Assembly (NCBI GenBank): GCA_033239005.1
Contig: BSQZ01000006.1
Span: 2,292,501 to 2,356,500, forward strand
Reading direction: 5' to 3'
Source: Lamellibrachia satsuma
Lineage: Eukaryota; Annelida; Polychaeta; Sabellida; Siboglinidae
Length of the DNA stretch: 64,000 nt
In this document: piece after piece, positions 47,394 to 59,748 of the stretch
Numbering within the stretch: the first letter of the stretch is position 1
Layout of the letters: each line of letters starts with the position of its first letter
Program-made: the position numbers and the translations under genes
The notes under the pieces: generated by a model
Told to the model about the DNA's origin: nothing
What the model saw: the letters and a program-made list of their open reading frames with translations, nothing else
The model's database searches: none

Positions 47394-48824
47394 GTCTTTG
47401 CCACCATCTATGTTCAGCGCGATGCCAGTGTGTTATGTTGACTATTTCAGATATGCTCCAGTAGATATCAAGAGAACTGCTGTGAAATCATAAGTGTCCA
47501 TAATCAATTTATTCAACATAAACGTATCAATAGGGTCCATCATATTGTTCACTGACCTACCCTGGTACCTGGAGACATTCCACTCCAATTTAGGTGTTAT
47601 TTCTTTTAAAAATATGATTTTCAAGCAGTTTACCTGTATAACGACCGTTGCTAGAATTCTTTAACGTATGTGTCGCCATCTAACTGGGATCTTATTTCAT
47701 TCTGGGATCATATTTTTTTCTTTTGTAAAAATTCCAGTGTTTGCACTGTTTATACCCACAAAAAGTTGATTTTAAGTCATAGACTTTAAATTTGTACAAA
47801 ATGTCAAGGGTTGTTAATTAGGGAGGGCGGATTACACATAGATTAAAAATGTTGGGCTCTTGTTCACTTGTCATCTGTGCCTTTGCCTTGGAATGCAATC
47901 TTGTTAAAGTTTCTTGTGTATTTGTGAAAGCAAAATGCACCACAAACTCATCTGTGATTTTATGGGACTTCTCTCGATGTTTATTTGTGTTGCTTTGAAA
48001 CAATATCCGGGAAAGCATTTATGTCATAAAACATGGCCTATAATGTAATGTAAACAAGCATCATTACATTGCATCAATCTCAACCTAATTATTCCATTTA
48101 TAGGTACAGAGTCTGATTGTTTCTATTGTAAAGTCATGCTATATGGTATAAAGCCATGCTTATAGTATAAAGTCATGCTGTATAGTATAAACTATATCTG
48201 TTCTAACATTTTCACCACATAAATGTGATTATTGAACCACACTTTTATTTATCATTTTGCTGTCATCTGTTTATAAATATCAACCTTGCTGTTAAGTATA
48301 TTCGCAAATTTGCACTTTCCAATATCTGTGGGCAAAGTCTATCAGGATCAGGCTTTCACATGATAACGTGGTGGCCATATCACAAAATTATGCTTCCACT
48401 ACATGCAATGTAAACATGATATTCACCCTGAAACATTCACATTAAACATATAACAGTCAACATTATATTTATAAAAGTGACCAGGCTTTGTACCTTTGAC
48501 ATGATGGTACATGTTCTCCTAGACTGTTTTACTCTCATTATTGGGTAGTGTTATTTTAAGTTTCAGATTTCTGATCTGTTGTTTTGTATAATATTATATA
48601 TATTTTATCAAGGCAGTAAACAAGCTGATGTTTACACACCACACCATTGCCATAGCAACACGTGCTTAATTTGATGTAACGAGTGGTTAAACGACAGTCT
48701 GTTATAGAGCTTTATACAGTAGTGGATCACACACAGTATGAAGGACATGATTCTCTGACAGATTAGTGGCAATGATCTAGCCTAGGATTACTCTGTGGCA
48801 ACTGCATTATTCATGCTTAATAAA
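47394..48824 (+). other. NUDCD3 3' UTR region
   Basis: No further coding. It contains short repeats of AAAGTCATGCTATATGGTAT near 48130-48195. A canonical AATAAA at 48819-48824 is a plausible polyadenylation signal, about 1.4 kb after the stop; earlier signals cannot be excluded. Confidence 0.45.
48819..48824 (+). terminator. Candidate polyadenylation signal of NUDCD3
   Basis: AATAAA in CTTAATAAACATGG; use is inferred. Confidence 0.35.
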
Positions 48825-51186
48825 CATGGCTTTATAAAAAAACCTTGAATTATTGTGTTTTAATAAGACATAAGTATTTCATTTATTTGCGATGTACCTT
48901 ACAGCAATATTCTTCATACTGCTCTACTGCACTGTGAAGTAATCTTAAATAGGTCAAATGTGAGGGGGTCATACAAAGGAAGTAGTTCCAAAAAGAAATA
49001 TTCCAAAGCAAATAGGGGCGTACCCTGCACATCATGCCTGGTCCTTCTATGTTACATATCCACGAGCTTACACCCAATATATTCTGGTAAAGTGACGTCC
49101 TCAGGAGAGTGTTTCACTCGATTTGCCCACAGTTTTCATCTTTCTCCAACAGGTAGAAAAGCATGTTGGGTGAGCAGCAAACACATCAGTAAATAACCTT
49201 AAATCACTACCTTTGTGATTTTTTTAAATACATCGCCAATCAGTAGATCAGAGGCCAATGGTCCAACGAGACGAATTAACAGAGAAAGAGGATATTGGTA
49301 TTTGGGAGGACATGCTGCCAGATTGCTCCCAAAGTTAATGTATTTATATATAGATTATGTATCCTGTCATGCAATAAAAAAATTTCCAAGCAGTGTTTTG
49401 AAAAAGGTTCATAAACACACAAAGGGTAGTCTAGGACGACATTCACATATGGGGCACCATTCAGTGCAATGTTCTGCATGTGGATTCCCTTTCTATATTA
49501 ACAATTTTAATACTGTTGACATGTAACATTCTGTATGCCACTGTACTCAAGTACACAGATAAGCTGCAAGTTGACAGAATTTATTTTCAGTCTCGTTCCA
49601 AGGTCTAGGAGATTAAAACGACTACGTTGATAGTGCACCGAGTTGTAGCACATACAAAAGTTAACTCTGGTAGAAGAATTTTTGAAAAATGCATGTCTTT
49701 CTAGTGCACTTTTTTTGTACACTTGTACTTATGACAGTGGGGTAGATTACCTCTTAGTGGTTGCGAAGAAAAACTAATAACAGTTTTAAAACATGACACA
49801 CCCAGATTTCTGTACATCTTCAACAAAACCATCAGTTCTGGAATACAATTTTATTAATCTTCAGAGGTTCATTTAAACCTACTAATAACTTGAGTATCAC
49901 ACGTTTTGTTGTTCTCTAAACTTAACTGTACACATTATTATGAGTGTGTATAAGGTTATCTTGCATTATACGTGCTATATTATGCTTTGCTATGTCATGA
50001 ATATGATGTGTTGGCCAGATTAATAGACTAGATTTGTTGGTTGATAGGCCAAAAAACATTGATGAGAACCCAAACTTCTCTCCAGCAAAACTAGAAACAG
50101 GTGTTACATCAGGTTGTAGCATCAAAACATGTAAACTGTTGTCTGTTTAAAATGGTGTAAATAAATTTGTGTAGGCAAGCTGTGAGGGGATTATTCTATT
50201 GTGCTACAATGGTTGCTATGTTCGCTGGCTCACAATATTTGCTGAAAGAAGATAAAACCAATTTAAAGTACAATATATACTAGCAGCAATGAAAGACGTT
50301 AACTTTGGAATGCAAGAAGATATCTGAAGCCACCTTCTCTATCAATACATATATTGATAGAGATGTTTTGAAAAGGTTTGCAGGAGAAATGTAGTTCCAT
50401 AGTCAATGGCAAAAATCCTTGCAGAAAGTTATCCCTCCGACTGATCACCAATGACATTTTTAAACACCAAACAAGAAGCATTCTGGCGATTTCAACATAG
50501 TTATTCAAACAAAATACAAAATGTTTTCAAACAACAAAACAAAAGACTACATCAGGATGCCTCAATTTACTGACATCTCTGAAACATATCTAAAATTTAA
50601 AACATTTAACTGGCTCTGTGAATTAAGCTCCTCTAGTAGCACCTATTCCCACTTTGTCTGACACACCCACATGTTAAGCCAAAAACACTGATAACTGACC
50701 CTGCAGCAAAAGCAAATAAACTTGAATAACATAGAGCCGGATTCATTATTATAATTGTCCTGGATATAATTGGAATGTAAGAAGATCAGCTGACACAGTT
50801 AAAGGGGAGGTACGATTGTCACTGGTTAACTGATATGCAGTTAGTTATGGGTTTCGCATAATTAAAAGGCCCACCTCTAAAGTGTTATATCTCACTTCCA
50901 AAAGTGAAGATTGATTGGTCTGTATTTAATTGCAGTAAAGTAAATTATCTATATATATTATCTTAAAACTAGCATAATTATTTAAATATATTGCCAAATT
51001 GTGTATTTAAAAAAATATATTAACAGGTGAATGAATATGCTTTGTATTTTTAACCAACCAAAACATTATAAATACTAACAAATTCAGTGTTGCGATGTCC
51101 CATAAAACAGTTGTTCAGTTAACTAGTGAAAATCATTGTTCATTCCCTCTTACGCCAGTGCTTAAAACCAGTTGGATCTGGTTGCT
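48825..51186. other. Region between convergent NUDCD3 and JmjC genes
   Basis: AT-rich; no exons, RNA genes or elements recognised. Part must be the 3' UTR of the minus-strand JmjC gene, whose polyadenylation site I could not place. Confidence 0.45.
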
Positions 51187-52727
51187 TCAGTCGTACTCAG
51201 AGCCGATGGTGATGCTGATGTCCCCAGGCATCACAAACGTGGAATGGTACCACTGGTTGGAATCCAGGATGACTGAAATAAACAGAGTTGTCATGTTTGC
51301 AGTTTTCTTAGTAGCTATTTAGTGCCTAAAGATGTTTCACCTATTGATAAATATTGATATAATAAATAATTAGGTGTACTATATGTTGGTTTCATTTTAT
51401 CAAATGCCAAATTTGAGTTACTGTAAATGCATATATGTCGGGTCACCTGCTTGACAAATAATTATGTATTCTAATGATCCACCCTCAATTTCAGTTTTGA
51501 TTCCACTTGTATTTTGTACTTGAGTGAATAAATTATTATTATATGTTGGGGTGGAAGATTTAATCTATAGTTTATGTAAACTTGTGTTTGTAAAGTAATG
51601 GCATATAATTTTTCCTATGATGTTACTGCAGGATCAGTGTGTAAAGTGATGCGTCACTGCTGTGGAGATTAAGACACAAGCCACTAAGTGGTTGAGTAAG
51701 TAAACAAATAAATCTCACTCCAAGGACACACATTAGAATGCACAAACATAGTAGAAACATGGAATATACTGTAAACACAAGACCACTCAAATCCAAGTTA
51801 CAAGAGACTGTTAATACCATAATCCTTCTCCTTTCAAATAACTCAAGCACAACTCAAATAATCCTTAAGTAGTGTTTCTGTTTGCATATTATGGCATTAG
51901 TTGTTCAAACAATACAGATGAAACAGATACTTCTGAACATTAAATGTAGAGCAAACTTCTTAGTCAAGTATAATGGAGAACACACTTCTTGGTCAAAGTT
52001 AGCAGATAAAATGAGAATTGCCCTTAGAAAAAGGGTAGCCATGCAACTGAAAACAGAGTTACCGGTACCTACTTTCATTTGAAAAAAAATGCTGACATTA
52101 TGAAGCACAGCGTTAGCCTTTTAGAAATATATTTCTCATTCACCATATTTCACTTAAATAATGGAGTGATTGTTGGTCCTGTCACTCCCTACTTTCTACA
52201 TGTTTACATTTAATCAATGTATAATTAACTTGTAGCAACAACTTCTCCCAGGTCAGCTGCCTACTCTCCCTCCCCCACAATTAAAGACAAATATTTGTGC
52301 TAAATATGAACTAATTTGTATACTCTACATTCACTGTTCACTGTGAAAAAAGAAAAGCAAAAAAAACATCCTAATAAAACAATACCGTTGCAAAGCAAAT
52401 ATGTCAAATCAAACAGCCAAGTGTACTCACTGATGTCTCCTTTCTCGACGATGACCTCATATTTCTCTCCACAAATTCCGTCGCACTCCGGCACTGGGGC
52501 AAACAGCCACTTCTTCCTGCCTGAGATCTGGGCTTGCCACGACGGCCGTGAAACAGCATCGATCTGAGGGAGACATTATTTGGCCTTAAACACCACAAAT
52601 AAAAACCCAGGTAGCAAGTGGACAAGGACGCCATTGACTTATCGAGAGATTCTTCTTCTGTGTAACCCACCATTATGATATATTTGTCAATGTTGCTTAA
52701 ATACACGTATTCATTATATATAAAATG

Positions 52728-52758
<31 letters not shown>

Positions 52759-53319
52759 TATAATTGCAAAAAAATATTTGAAAAATGCAAGGTATGGTGT
52801 GATACATGTATGATATATATATATATATATACACCCGGTATATATATTACATGTTTACTATATAACAATGTATAAGCAACTTCAAATTTATATGTAATGA
52901 TTAATTCATTCCCTGTATGTGTACTGTATATTATATTGTTATTATTGGTAAGTTTTGTGTAGGATCATTCCCCCACTGGTTGCTTACGTGTATGAAGGCC
53001 CCTGGGCCGGGCCATCCCATGAAGATCCAGTCGAGTCTGCTGGATTCTGACTCTTCCGGAAGGAAATGCGGTCTCTGGTATAACTTGCGTAGTTTGGCTG
53101 CAGTGTCTGCATGACAATTGCTCCTGCGTGTGTGAGAGGAATAGTTTGAAAACCGCCATTTATTATTATGGATGTTTTTTTATATACATGTATGGGTGTG
53201 CGTGCGTGTGTGTATATATATATATATATACATATACACACATACACATTTATGTATATTTTATGATATCATGTCAATGATGTAATAAATTATCTTCTGC
53301 ATTCTTCCATGCAGCTGAG

Positions 53320-53399
<80 letters not shown>

Positions 53400-54417
53400 C
53401 TCAGCTGCCATGCAGAAGAGGATTTATGACATCATTGACATGATATCATAAAATATACATAAATATATATTTACACACATGCACACACACCCATACATAC
53501 ATACATGTATATCTTATGATATCATATTTCAATGATGTCATAAATTCTCTTCTGCATTCTTCCACGCAGCTAAACTTAAACCACAGCAAGACTAAATCTA
53601 ATATAGAAGTCGCACTAACATGTTTCAATATTGTATTAAAGTAGATGAATGTCATAATAATCATATGAATATATATTACATTATAACAACCTTATTGTTG
53701 ACCAGTATAACTAAAATGTATTGTACTCGGCCAAATATGTAGTTAAATATTTGTTAAAATACACTTATAGTTAACTACTGTTGTAACTTAACTTAATTAA
53801 GTAAAAAACTAATTAAAGTTATATATGATAGCTGCACTGTACACAAAAAAAGACTAGTGAAATATCAATATTATAATAATATGTTTTTATTTCAGACAAT
53901 CAATCAGCATGTCCATATAAAATAATAAATACATAGATTAAAAATAGTATATTTAAAAATTATACAAAGTTAAGCTCCATTGATGCCGTAATTTTGCTGT
54001 ACAGAACATGTTGATAATTGCAATGTTCTGTATAATGGGATTCAGTGACTTGTCAATACTAGTCATTAAGCTGTATATAGCCTCTCTGATAATGCATTTA
54101 CGTGAGTTGACATTAGCCATAGCAAACTTGTGGCTAGCATTACATCTCATCTGCAGTTTGTTCAATATCCTACAAGAGTTGTTACAAGCAACAACAAATT
54201 GCTGAAAATGTGCTTTTCTACAATTTACCCATAAAAGCACACATTTAAATATTACTCAAATATGCAGTAAATAGCTTATTTGTTTAAATATCAACTTTAT
54301 AAATTAATAATAATAGTATTATATATAAAATATTATATATACATAATACATGTATCATGTTTAATTTGAATCCCTAGGCCTGATGATGTTAACCTTTAAA
54401 CATAGCTCCCAAATCAG

Positions 54418-54505
<88 letters not shown>

Positions 54506-55484
54506 CATGTTTTGCAAGGATATCAGGGTTAAACAAATTCAACAGTGGAAGGCCCTTATAAATTCACAACTCTGTTATAGCATGTTTCATAATAATTTTG
54601 TGATTTTGTTCATAATTGTATAGACCCATGTTTAAAAAGGCACATGTAGCCCATAGGTCGTAGCAGGTAGGGGCCCTAATAACAGTAATGTAAAAACAAG
54701 GCTATCCATATGGTTACTTAAGCATTTGTGTCCTACAATATGTCACTGTGACACACCTACCAGTGGCAGTGCCTCATTAATCAGGGGCACAGTGACCTGG
54801 TTTGACATTACATTAAGCCTTAAGGTAATTTTATATGACTTACCAGCCGACATACCAGGAATCCGTCCCTGGTTTGAGGTCGGCCTGAGCATCCGTCATG
54901 TTGAATACATCGCTCAGCGTTTCGAAGGGATACCCCCAGTTGAAGAACTGACACGATTCATCGACTTCCTTTACACCGCCCTCACTCGATGTGTACAGCT
55001 CCTTGAAGTATCGGTAGCTGAAGGTGTCGAGGGCCTTCCAGTCGGCGGTCGTCCCGGTTATCACAACGGGGATGGTAGTGTAAGCGTACTTCTCCAGAAA
55101 GTCCTGACGGCTGATATTCGCGATTCGTTCGATCCGGGACACATTACGACACAACTCGCAGTTGAACACGGGTCGGGTTAACTCCGACACGATCAGGTTG
55201 TTTTCAACGAGACACGGGGAGCTCTTGACTGCATCGATGAAGTCGGTCTGGTACGCGGCAACTCCAAGGGCGATGGCAATGGCTATTGACACGGGCAGCA
55301 CTAAGAACAGGACCACCTGTTTGTAACTTAACCCGTTGGTTTTGACACCCTGTCCTTGTTTGATGCCCGCTAGTAAGTGGGCTCGAACAGTCTTCGGGTC
55401 TACCTTCTTCTTGCTGACAAACTCTTTTTTCAGTTGCTGGAACAGCTCTTCGAGAGCAGCGTATTCCTTCACGGCGGCTGCCAT
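51187..55484 (-). CDS. Membrane-anchored JmjC/cupin-type 2-oxoglutarate oxygenase-like protein (4 exons, complete)
   Basis: Exons in transcript order: 55484-54844, 53123-52988, 52563-52431, 51272-51187; 996 bases, 331 codons plus stop, with phases 2, 0 and 1 matching. The start MAAAVKEYAALEELF follows a GC-richer leader. An N-terminal cytoplasmic stretch of about 55 residues precedes one membrane segment (57-78, LFLVLPVSIAIAIALGVAAY), suggesting type II topology. The rest carries cysteines and three N-glycosylation sequons (N114, N123, N195), as expected for a lumenal or extracellular domain. The cupin fold shows DFLEKYAYTTIPVVITG, WPGPGAFIH-ID, SWQAQISGRKKW and WYHSTFVMPGD. Iron ligands are H259, D261 and H313, and Lys in GRKKW is placed to bind 2-oxoglutarate. 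Substrate is unknown. It resembles JMJD6/FIH-like proteins in motif layout; I do not recognise a named orthologue. Confidence 0.88.
52600..52700 (-). mobile_element. 3' end fragment of the CR1-like LINE family
   Basis: The minus strand reads LDKSMASLSTCYLG, matching the LDKPMASLSTC ends at 11935 and 18670. It lies 36 bases beyond the acceptor side of the JmjC exon at 52431-52563. Confidence 0.6.
52729..52851. repeat. Short (TA)n tracts
   Basis: Two short TA runs (about 52729-52762 and 52811-52833) in JmjC intron 2. Confidence 0.8.
53249..53575. repeat. Inverted repeat centred on (TA)n plus a third direct copy, JmjC intron 1
   Basis: The left arm (53249-53320) and right arm (53399-53463) are near complements, sharing TTATGATATCATGTCAATGA and GCAGCTGAGC, with a 7-base length difference. 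About 39 TA copies separate them. A third partial copy in the left-arm orientation follows at about 53505-53575 (CTTCTGCATTCTTCCACGCA). Confidence 0.9.
53580..54843. other. JmjC intron 1, remaining part, with (TA)n at 54421-54503
   Basis: AT-rich intron without recognised elements apart from a run of about 41 TA copies at 54421-54503 that has no inverted arms. Confidence 0.6.
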
Positions 55485-56401
55485 ATTGGCAACGTGTTCT
55501 GCTACTGCCTTGTTATATCTATGTCAGGCGCACGAACGGCAACAAAAGCCAAAGCCAAAGGCCAGTCATTCGTTTTACTGGTAACCTGCGCTACGGCACG
55601 CGCGCTGCGTCACCAAACAAAGCTGACAGCCAGTCTACTCTATGCAGCCTAGGCTATATAATTTATTATATGTCATTCCGATCGTTAATCATGACCGTCG
55701 TTTTCACATTTCATTACCCTACACTATGTAAACGCCAGTCTTAACTATCATGCAGCTGATCTCAGAATGCCTGGCTGTAACTTCTACTTCGCCTCGGGCC
55801 GCCACGCTGATTGTGTACATAAATAGGCCACTGAGTTAGTACCCGTAGGACCGCTCAAAAGGACGTAGATCGCACGGACGTTTCCGCATACGGTCACTTG
55901 GCTGGTAGCTGACAGAGCAAAATTACTAGACGCGCACCTTTCACCCTGCAAACGCCAGTATTCACTCTTCACTGTCTGAAAATGTCTAGCTGTAACTTTT
56001 ACTCCGGACCTGGTGTCACGCTGATGAATGTAATGTTTATTTGTGTACATAAATATAGGTGGGTCGATTACAGCACACATGTCAATGATTGCGATTACTG
56101 TTAAAGACGATTACTGTTTATGACGTACGTCACGCGTATGATTACAAGTACGATTACTTGAGTTTTACTGAACACAGTTGCAATTACTTTTGCATGTATT
56201 CATGATTACAATCGAGATTACATCCAGGAATATAACTGACATAAAAAATAAGTAAAAAAAACTAAACTGTTATTACTGTCACCAATGTTATTCAAGACAA
56301 AATGAAACAAGTTATTGCATTGGATTTTTATTATTAAAATACATGCATGCATTAGACAAGACATGAAGAGAAAATTTAGAAATAATTTAGCAGACTCAAT
56401 T
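55485..56401. promoter_or_regulatory. Upstream region of the JmjC gene
   Basis: The first 160 bases before the ATG are CpG-richer (CAGGCGCACGAACGGCAAC, CTACGGCACGCGCGCTGCGT) and probably contain the promoter and 5' UTR. From about 56060 to 56230 GATTAC/GATTACAAT words recur, similar to the element at 8459, possibly a decayed hAT-type sequence. Confidence 0.4.
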
Positions 56402-56493
56402 GTTGACTCGGGTCGTAGGGGTTGACTCGGGTCGTAGGGGTTGACTCGGGTCGTAGGGGTAAGTCGGGTTGTAGAGGCTGACTCGGGTCGTAG
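56402..56493. repeat. 19-bp minisatellite, left part (split by the LTR element)
   Basis: Unit GACTCGGGTCGTAGGGGTT, about five copies with changes. The array resumes after the retrotransposon at 61738-61790. Confidence 0.9.
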
Positions 56494-56688
56494 CGCCAAT
56501 AGACGATCAATTATAATTTACGTCTATGACTGTTTGTGGGTGACCCCGGCTCCCCGGGTCAAGGACGCTCTCGCTCTCCGGGTTTAATTTCGGTTGGTCG
56601 TGTTTTCTTGTTCTGCATTAAATGTCATGTTAAATCTTACTAGTGTCTGTTTGCAAGACTAAATATGCGTTCTTCATCACCTTAATGG
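56494..56688 (+). repeat. 5' LTR
   Basis: Starts CGCCAATAGACGATC and ends CACCTTAATGG. It lacks the usual TG...CA ends, so limits are set by comparison with the 3' LTR and by the CGTAG duplication. It contains GGCTCCCCGGGTCAAGG. Confidence 0.9.
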
Positions 56689-56848
56689 TGTGGTGGCAGT
56701 GTTCATAACGAACTCACACACCGAATTGTGTACAATAGCAAATTGAATCGCATTGACTTTCTAGCCTACTAATCGGCGCAAGCAGTTAGCCTTGAACGAC
56801 GGCTTTGACTTTGTCGCACTAGTAAAATCGTAGTAGCCTAACGTTAAC

Positions 56849-57634
56849 ATGGCCAACACGCAACGTGCACCGAAACAGTGGTGTCTCACGAAAACCGAAA
56901 CCGTAAACTCGTTTGAGAACTGGCGTCAAAACCTTATTTATACTTTATCGCTCGACACCAACTTCACGCAATTTATTACCACTGACGCCAACCGGGGGAA
57001 GAAGTGTGCCTCTGAACCAAACAGAGGTTTCACTGATGATGACGTCATTGCGTCAGGCGGCCGTACGGCTCTCCAGCAAGTGTACAAGCTAGAGCTGATG
57101 CTAGGCCAGATAGCCAATTACTGCCCAGTTACATCGCACAACACGATCGTCAAGAATTCAACTAGTTTATCTTGCATCTGGCAAACTATTCGTATACACT
57201 ACGGATTTCAGTCTACGGGCGCCCATTTTCTTGACTTTGCCGACATTCAGCTCCAGGCTGATGAACGTCCTGAAGATCTGTATCAGTGCTTAGTGGCCTT
57301 CGTTGAAGACAACATGCTCCAGCGAGGGAGTGTTATTCTTCACCATGGTGACGCCATAAATGTCGACGAAGAAATGACACCTTCGCTCGAAAACATGGTT
57401 GTGCTCACATGGTTGAGATTAATTAACGTGGCACTCCCAAAGCTCGTCAAACAACGATACGGCATTGAACTGAGAGCTAGAACACTGGCGTCGATTAAGC
57501 CTGAAATTTCTCAGAACAAGATCGTCGCTACATGGCTAAGATCCGTCAAGTCACTGACGTACACGAAGAGGACGACGAGTATGAGTACAGCCATGAGTTC
57601 CATCAACCCGAAATCGTTGACCAGCCTACGTTAG
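56849..57634 (+). CDS. Retrotransposon gag-like ORF
   Basis: A 261-codon frame starts [20 protein letters not shown], shortly after the LTR. The content ([35 protein letters not shown]) is like the capsid region of Ty3/Gypsy Gag. No CCHC zinc knuckle is visible. It overlaps the protease frame by about 100 bases in the -1 frame, which may be either programmed frameshifting or a mutation. Confidence 0.75.
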   Translation: MANTQRAPKQWCLTKTETVNSFENWRQNLIYTLSLDTNFTQFITTDANRGKKCASEPNRGFTDDDVIASGGRTALQQVYKLELMLGQIANYCPVTSHNTIVKNSTSLSCIWQTIRIHYGFQSTGAHFLDFADIQLQADERPEDLYQCLVAFVEDNMLQRGSVILHHGDAINVDEEMTPSLENMVVLTWLRLINVALPKLVKQRYGIELRARTLASIKPEISQNKIVATWLRSVKSLTYTKRTTSMSTAMSSINPKSLTSLR

Positions 57635-58116
57635 GCCTCGCTACGGCACAACGCATCGACATACGTCAGTCGCCTTATCTGGACACGTTTTGTGGCCATC
57701 ACACGGTCCGAGTCACCATTGACAGCGGTGCAACAGGCAACATGATCAGACATTCCACTGCTCTGAGACTCGGTTGTGAGATCAATACATCTTCTCAATC
57801 GGCTCATCAAGCTGATGGGACATCGCCCCTGGCCATAATTGGCGAGACTACAGTGCGCCTAACGCGCAAAAACCACACCTTCTCGTTTTGTGGGTTAGTC
57901 GTGAAGAACTTGGATGTCGAAGTTCTAGCTGGCACTCCATTTATGGAAGTCAACGACGTGACCATACGTCCAGCTAAGAGAATCATCACGCTGTCTGATG
58001 GCACGACTTACACGTATGGTACAACCGATGAATCTCTCAACCGACATGCAATCCGACGCACCCACCAATACCACGGTTTGGCCTGGCGAGTTCGTGGAAG
58101 TAAACTTCCCCACTGA
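57532..58116 (+). CDS. Retrotransposon aspartic protease region
   Basis: The frame carries the retropepsin active site [10 protein letters not shown] (about 57718) and the later hydrophobic [11 protein letters not shown] flap-end segment. The frame ends at 58116; a shifted frame beginning at 57998 carries on into the RT N-terminus. Confidence 0.8.
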   Translation: MAKIRQVTDVHEEDDEYEYSHEFHQPEIVDQPTLGLATAQRIDIRQSPYLDTFCGHHTVRVTIDSGATGNMIRHSTALRLGCEINTSSQSAHQADGTSPLAIIGETTVRLTRKNHTFSFCGLVVKNLDVEVLAGTPFMEVNDVTIRPAKRIITLSDGTTYTYGTTDESLNRHAIRRTHQYHGLAWRVRGSKLPH

Positions 58117-59696
58117 CTTGTTTATTACGGACTCCACATTCGCTTTGGAGCCACGCCTTGACACTACAGGCAACAAGTTCACACGAGACAGTGACCTGTG
58201 GCCACAACCGTCGCTCGTTACCAGCGTAGATGGCGTGGTACGTATACCCAACCTGACAAACACCACTCGCTTGCTGAAACGAAACACTTGCCAAATTCGA
58301 GACGTGTTTGTACCGGACGTTCCAACAAACACTCCCTTACGTTCTGACGTTATCAGTAAGACCATAGACCTACAACCTCGCAGATCTACACCTAGCAAGC
58401 ACTCTGCCTCTGTCCAAATCGATCCGGACATGAAACTATCATCCGATGAACGTACATCATTCCGCGCCATCATTGAAGAATACGACGATATATTTGACCC
58501 TAACTACACTGGATATAACGGCCATGTTGGACCTTTCGAAGCGGTCGTAAACATGGGCCCCGTTCAACCACCTCAGCGGAAAGGCCGCCTACCACAATAC
58601 GCTCGAAATCAGCTCGTTGAGCTTCAGAGCAAATTCGACGAACTTGAGACGATGGACGTTGTCGTCCGACCTGAGGATATTCCTTTGAACGTCGAGTACC
58701 TCAAATCCGTCGTTCCTCGCTAAGAAGCGAAACGGTGGACACCGATTAGTCACTGCATTCACAGACGTGGGACGCTATAGCAAACCACAACCATCCCTGA
58801 TGCCCGACGTTGATAGCACCCTGCGTAAAATCGCACAATGGAAGCACATCGCAACAACAGATTTATCGAATGCTTTCTATCAAATACCACTCTCCCGTGA
58901 ATCAATGAGGTACTGCGGTGTCGTCGCGGCGTACGCGTGTATGCACGCTCTGCAATGGGGATGCCCGGGTCAGAAAATGCACTCGAAGAATTGCTATGTC
59001 GCATACTCGGAGATCTGCTGCAAGAAGGCAGTGTCGCTAAACTTGCAGACGACATCTACTGCGGCGGCAATACCACTGCTGAACTTCAACAAAACGTCAA
59101 AAGGAAGGCTGTTACAATGCTTCGCCAACAGTGGTTTGCGACTATCAGCCACCAAGACAACGATTTTTCCGACGTCAACTACCATTCTCGGTTGGATATC
59201 GAATATGGGTACCATTCGGGCGAGTCCTCACCGTATTGCTACCCTAGCCAGCTGTGAAGCTCCGACGACTGTGAAGGCCATGCGCGCATTCGTTGGAGCT
59301 TACAAAATGCTAGCGCGTGTAATACCCGGTTGCTCTGCCTTACTCGCACCTTTCGATAACGCAACTGGCGGACGCCAGTCTTCTGAACACATCGTTTGGA
59401 CAGACTCGTTACGGAAGGCCTTCAAGCATGCACAGGACAGTCTACATACGAACAAGGCTATCACGTTGCCTCGACCCTCCGACAAGCTATGGCTTGTGAC
59501 CGATGGCTCCACCAAACAGTACGGACTAGGGGCTACCTTGCACGTAATGCGTGCTGGCAAATTGAAGCTGGCCGGATTCTTCAGTGCGAAATTACGCGGG
59601 CGACAAACTACGTGGCTGCCTTGCGAGATAGAGGCGTTGTCCATTGCAGCCGCAGTGAAGCATTTCAGCCCGTACATCGTACAGTCGAGTCACTGA
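57998..59696 (+). pseudogene. Retrotransposon reverse transcriptase and RNase H region, frameshifted
   Basis: The RT N-terminal part (FRAIIEEYDDIFDPNYTG, NMGPVQPPQRKGRLPQYARN) lies in one frame to 58723. It continues after a stop with [20 protein letters not shown] (58848), and then jumps frame for [14 protein letters not shown] and the catalytic box LADDIYCGG (about 59041). The remainder ([34 protein letters not shown]) leads to RNase H (LWLVTDGSTKQYGLGATL near 59490, [19 protein letters not shown]). At least four frame changes or stops interrupt it. The polymerase box has A-D-D in place of the usual Y/F-x-D-D. Confidence 0.82.
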
Positions 59697-59748
59697 CAGC
59701 AAGCCTTGTGCACAAGCTCATGAAAAACTGTGTCGCGGCGAGTTCTCT

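Noticed and set aside
54726..55181. 151-codon plus-strand frame
   Set aside because: It is antisense to exon 1 of the JmjC gene, whose splice junctions and motifs settle the strand.
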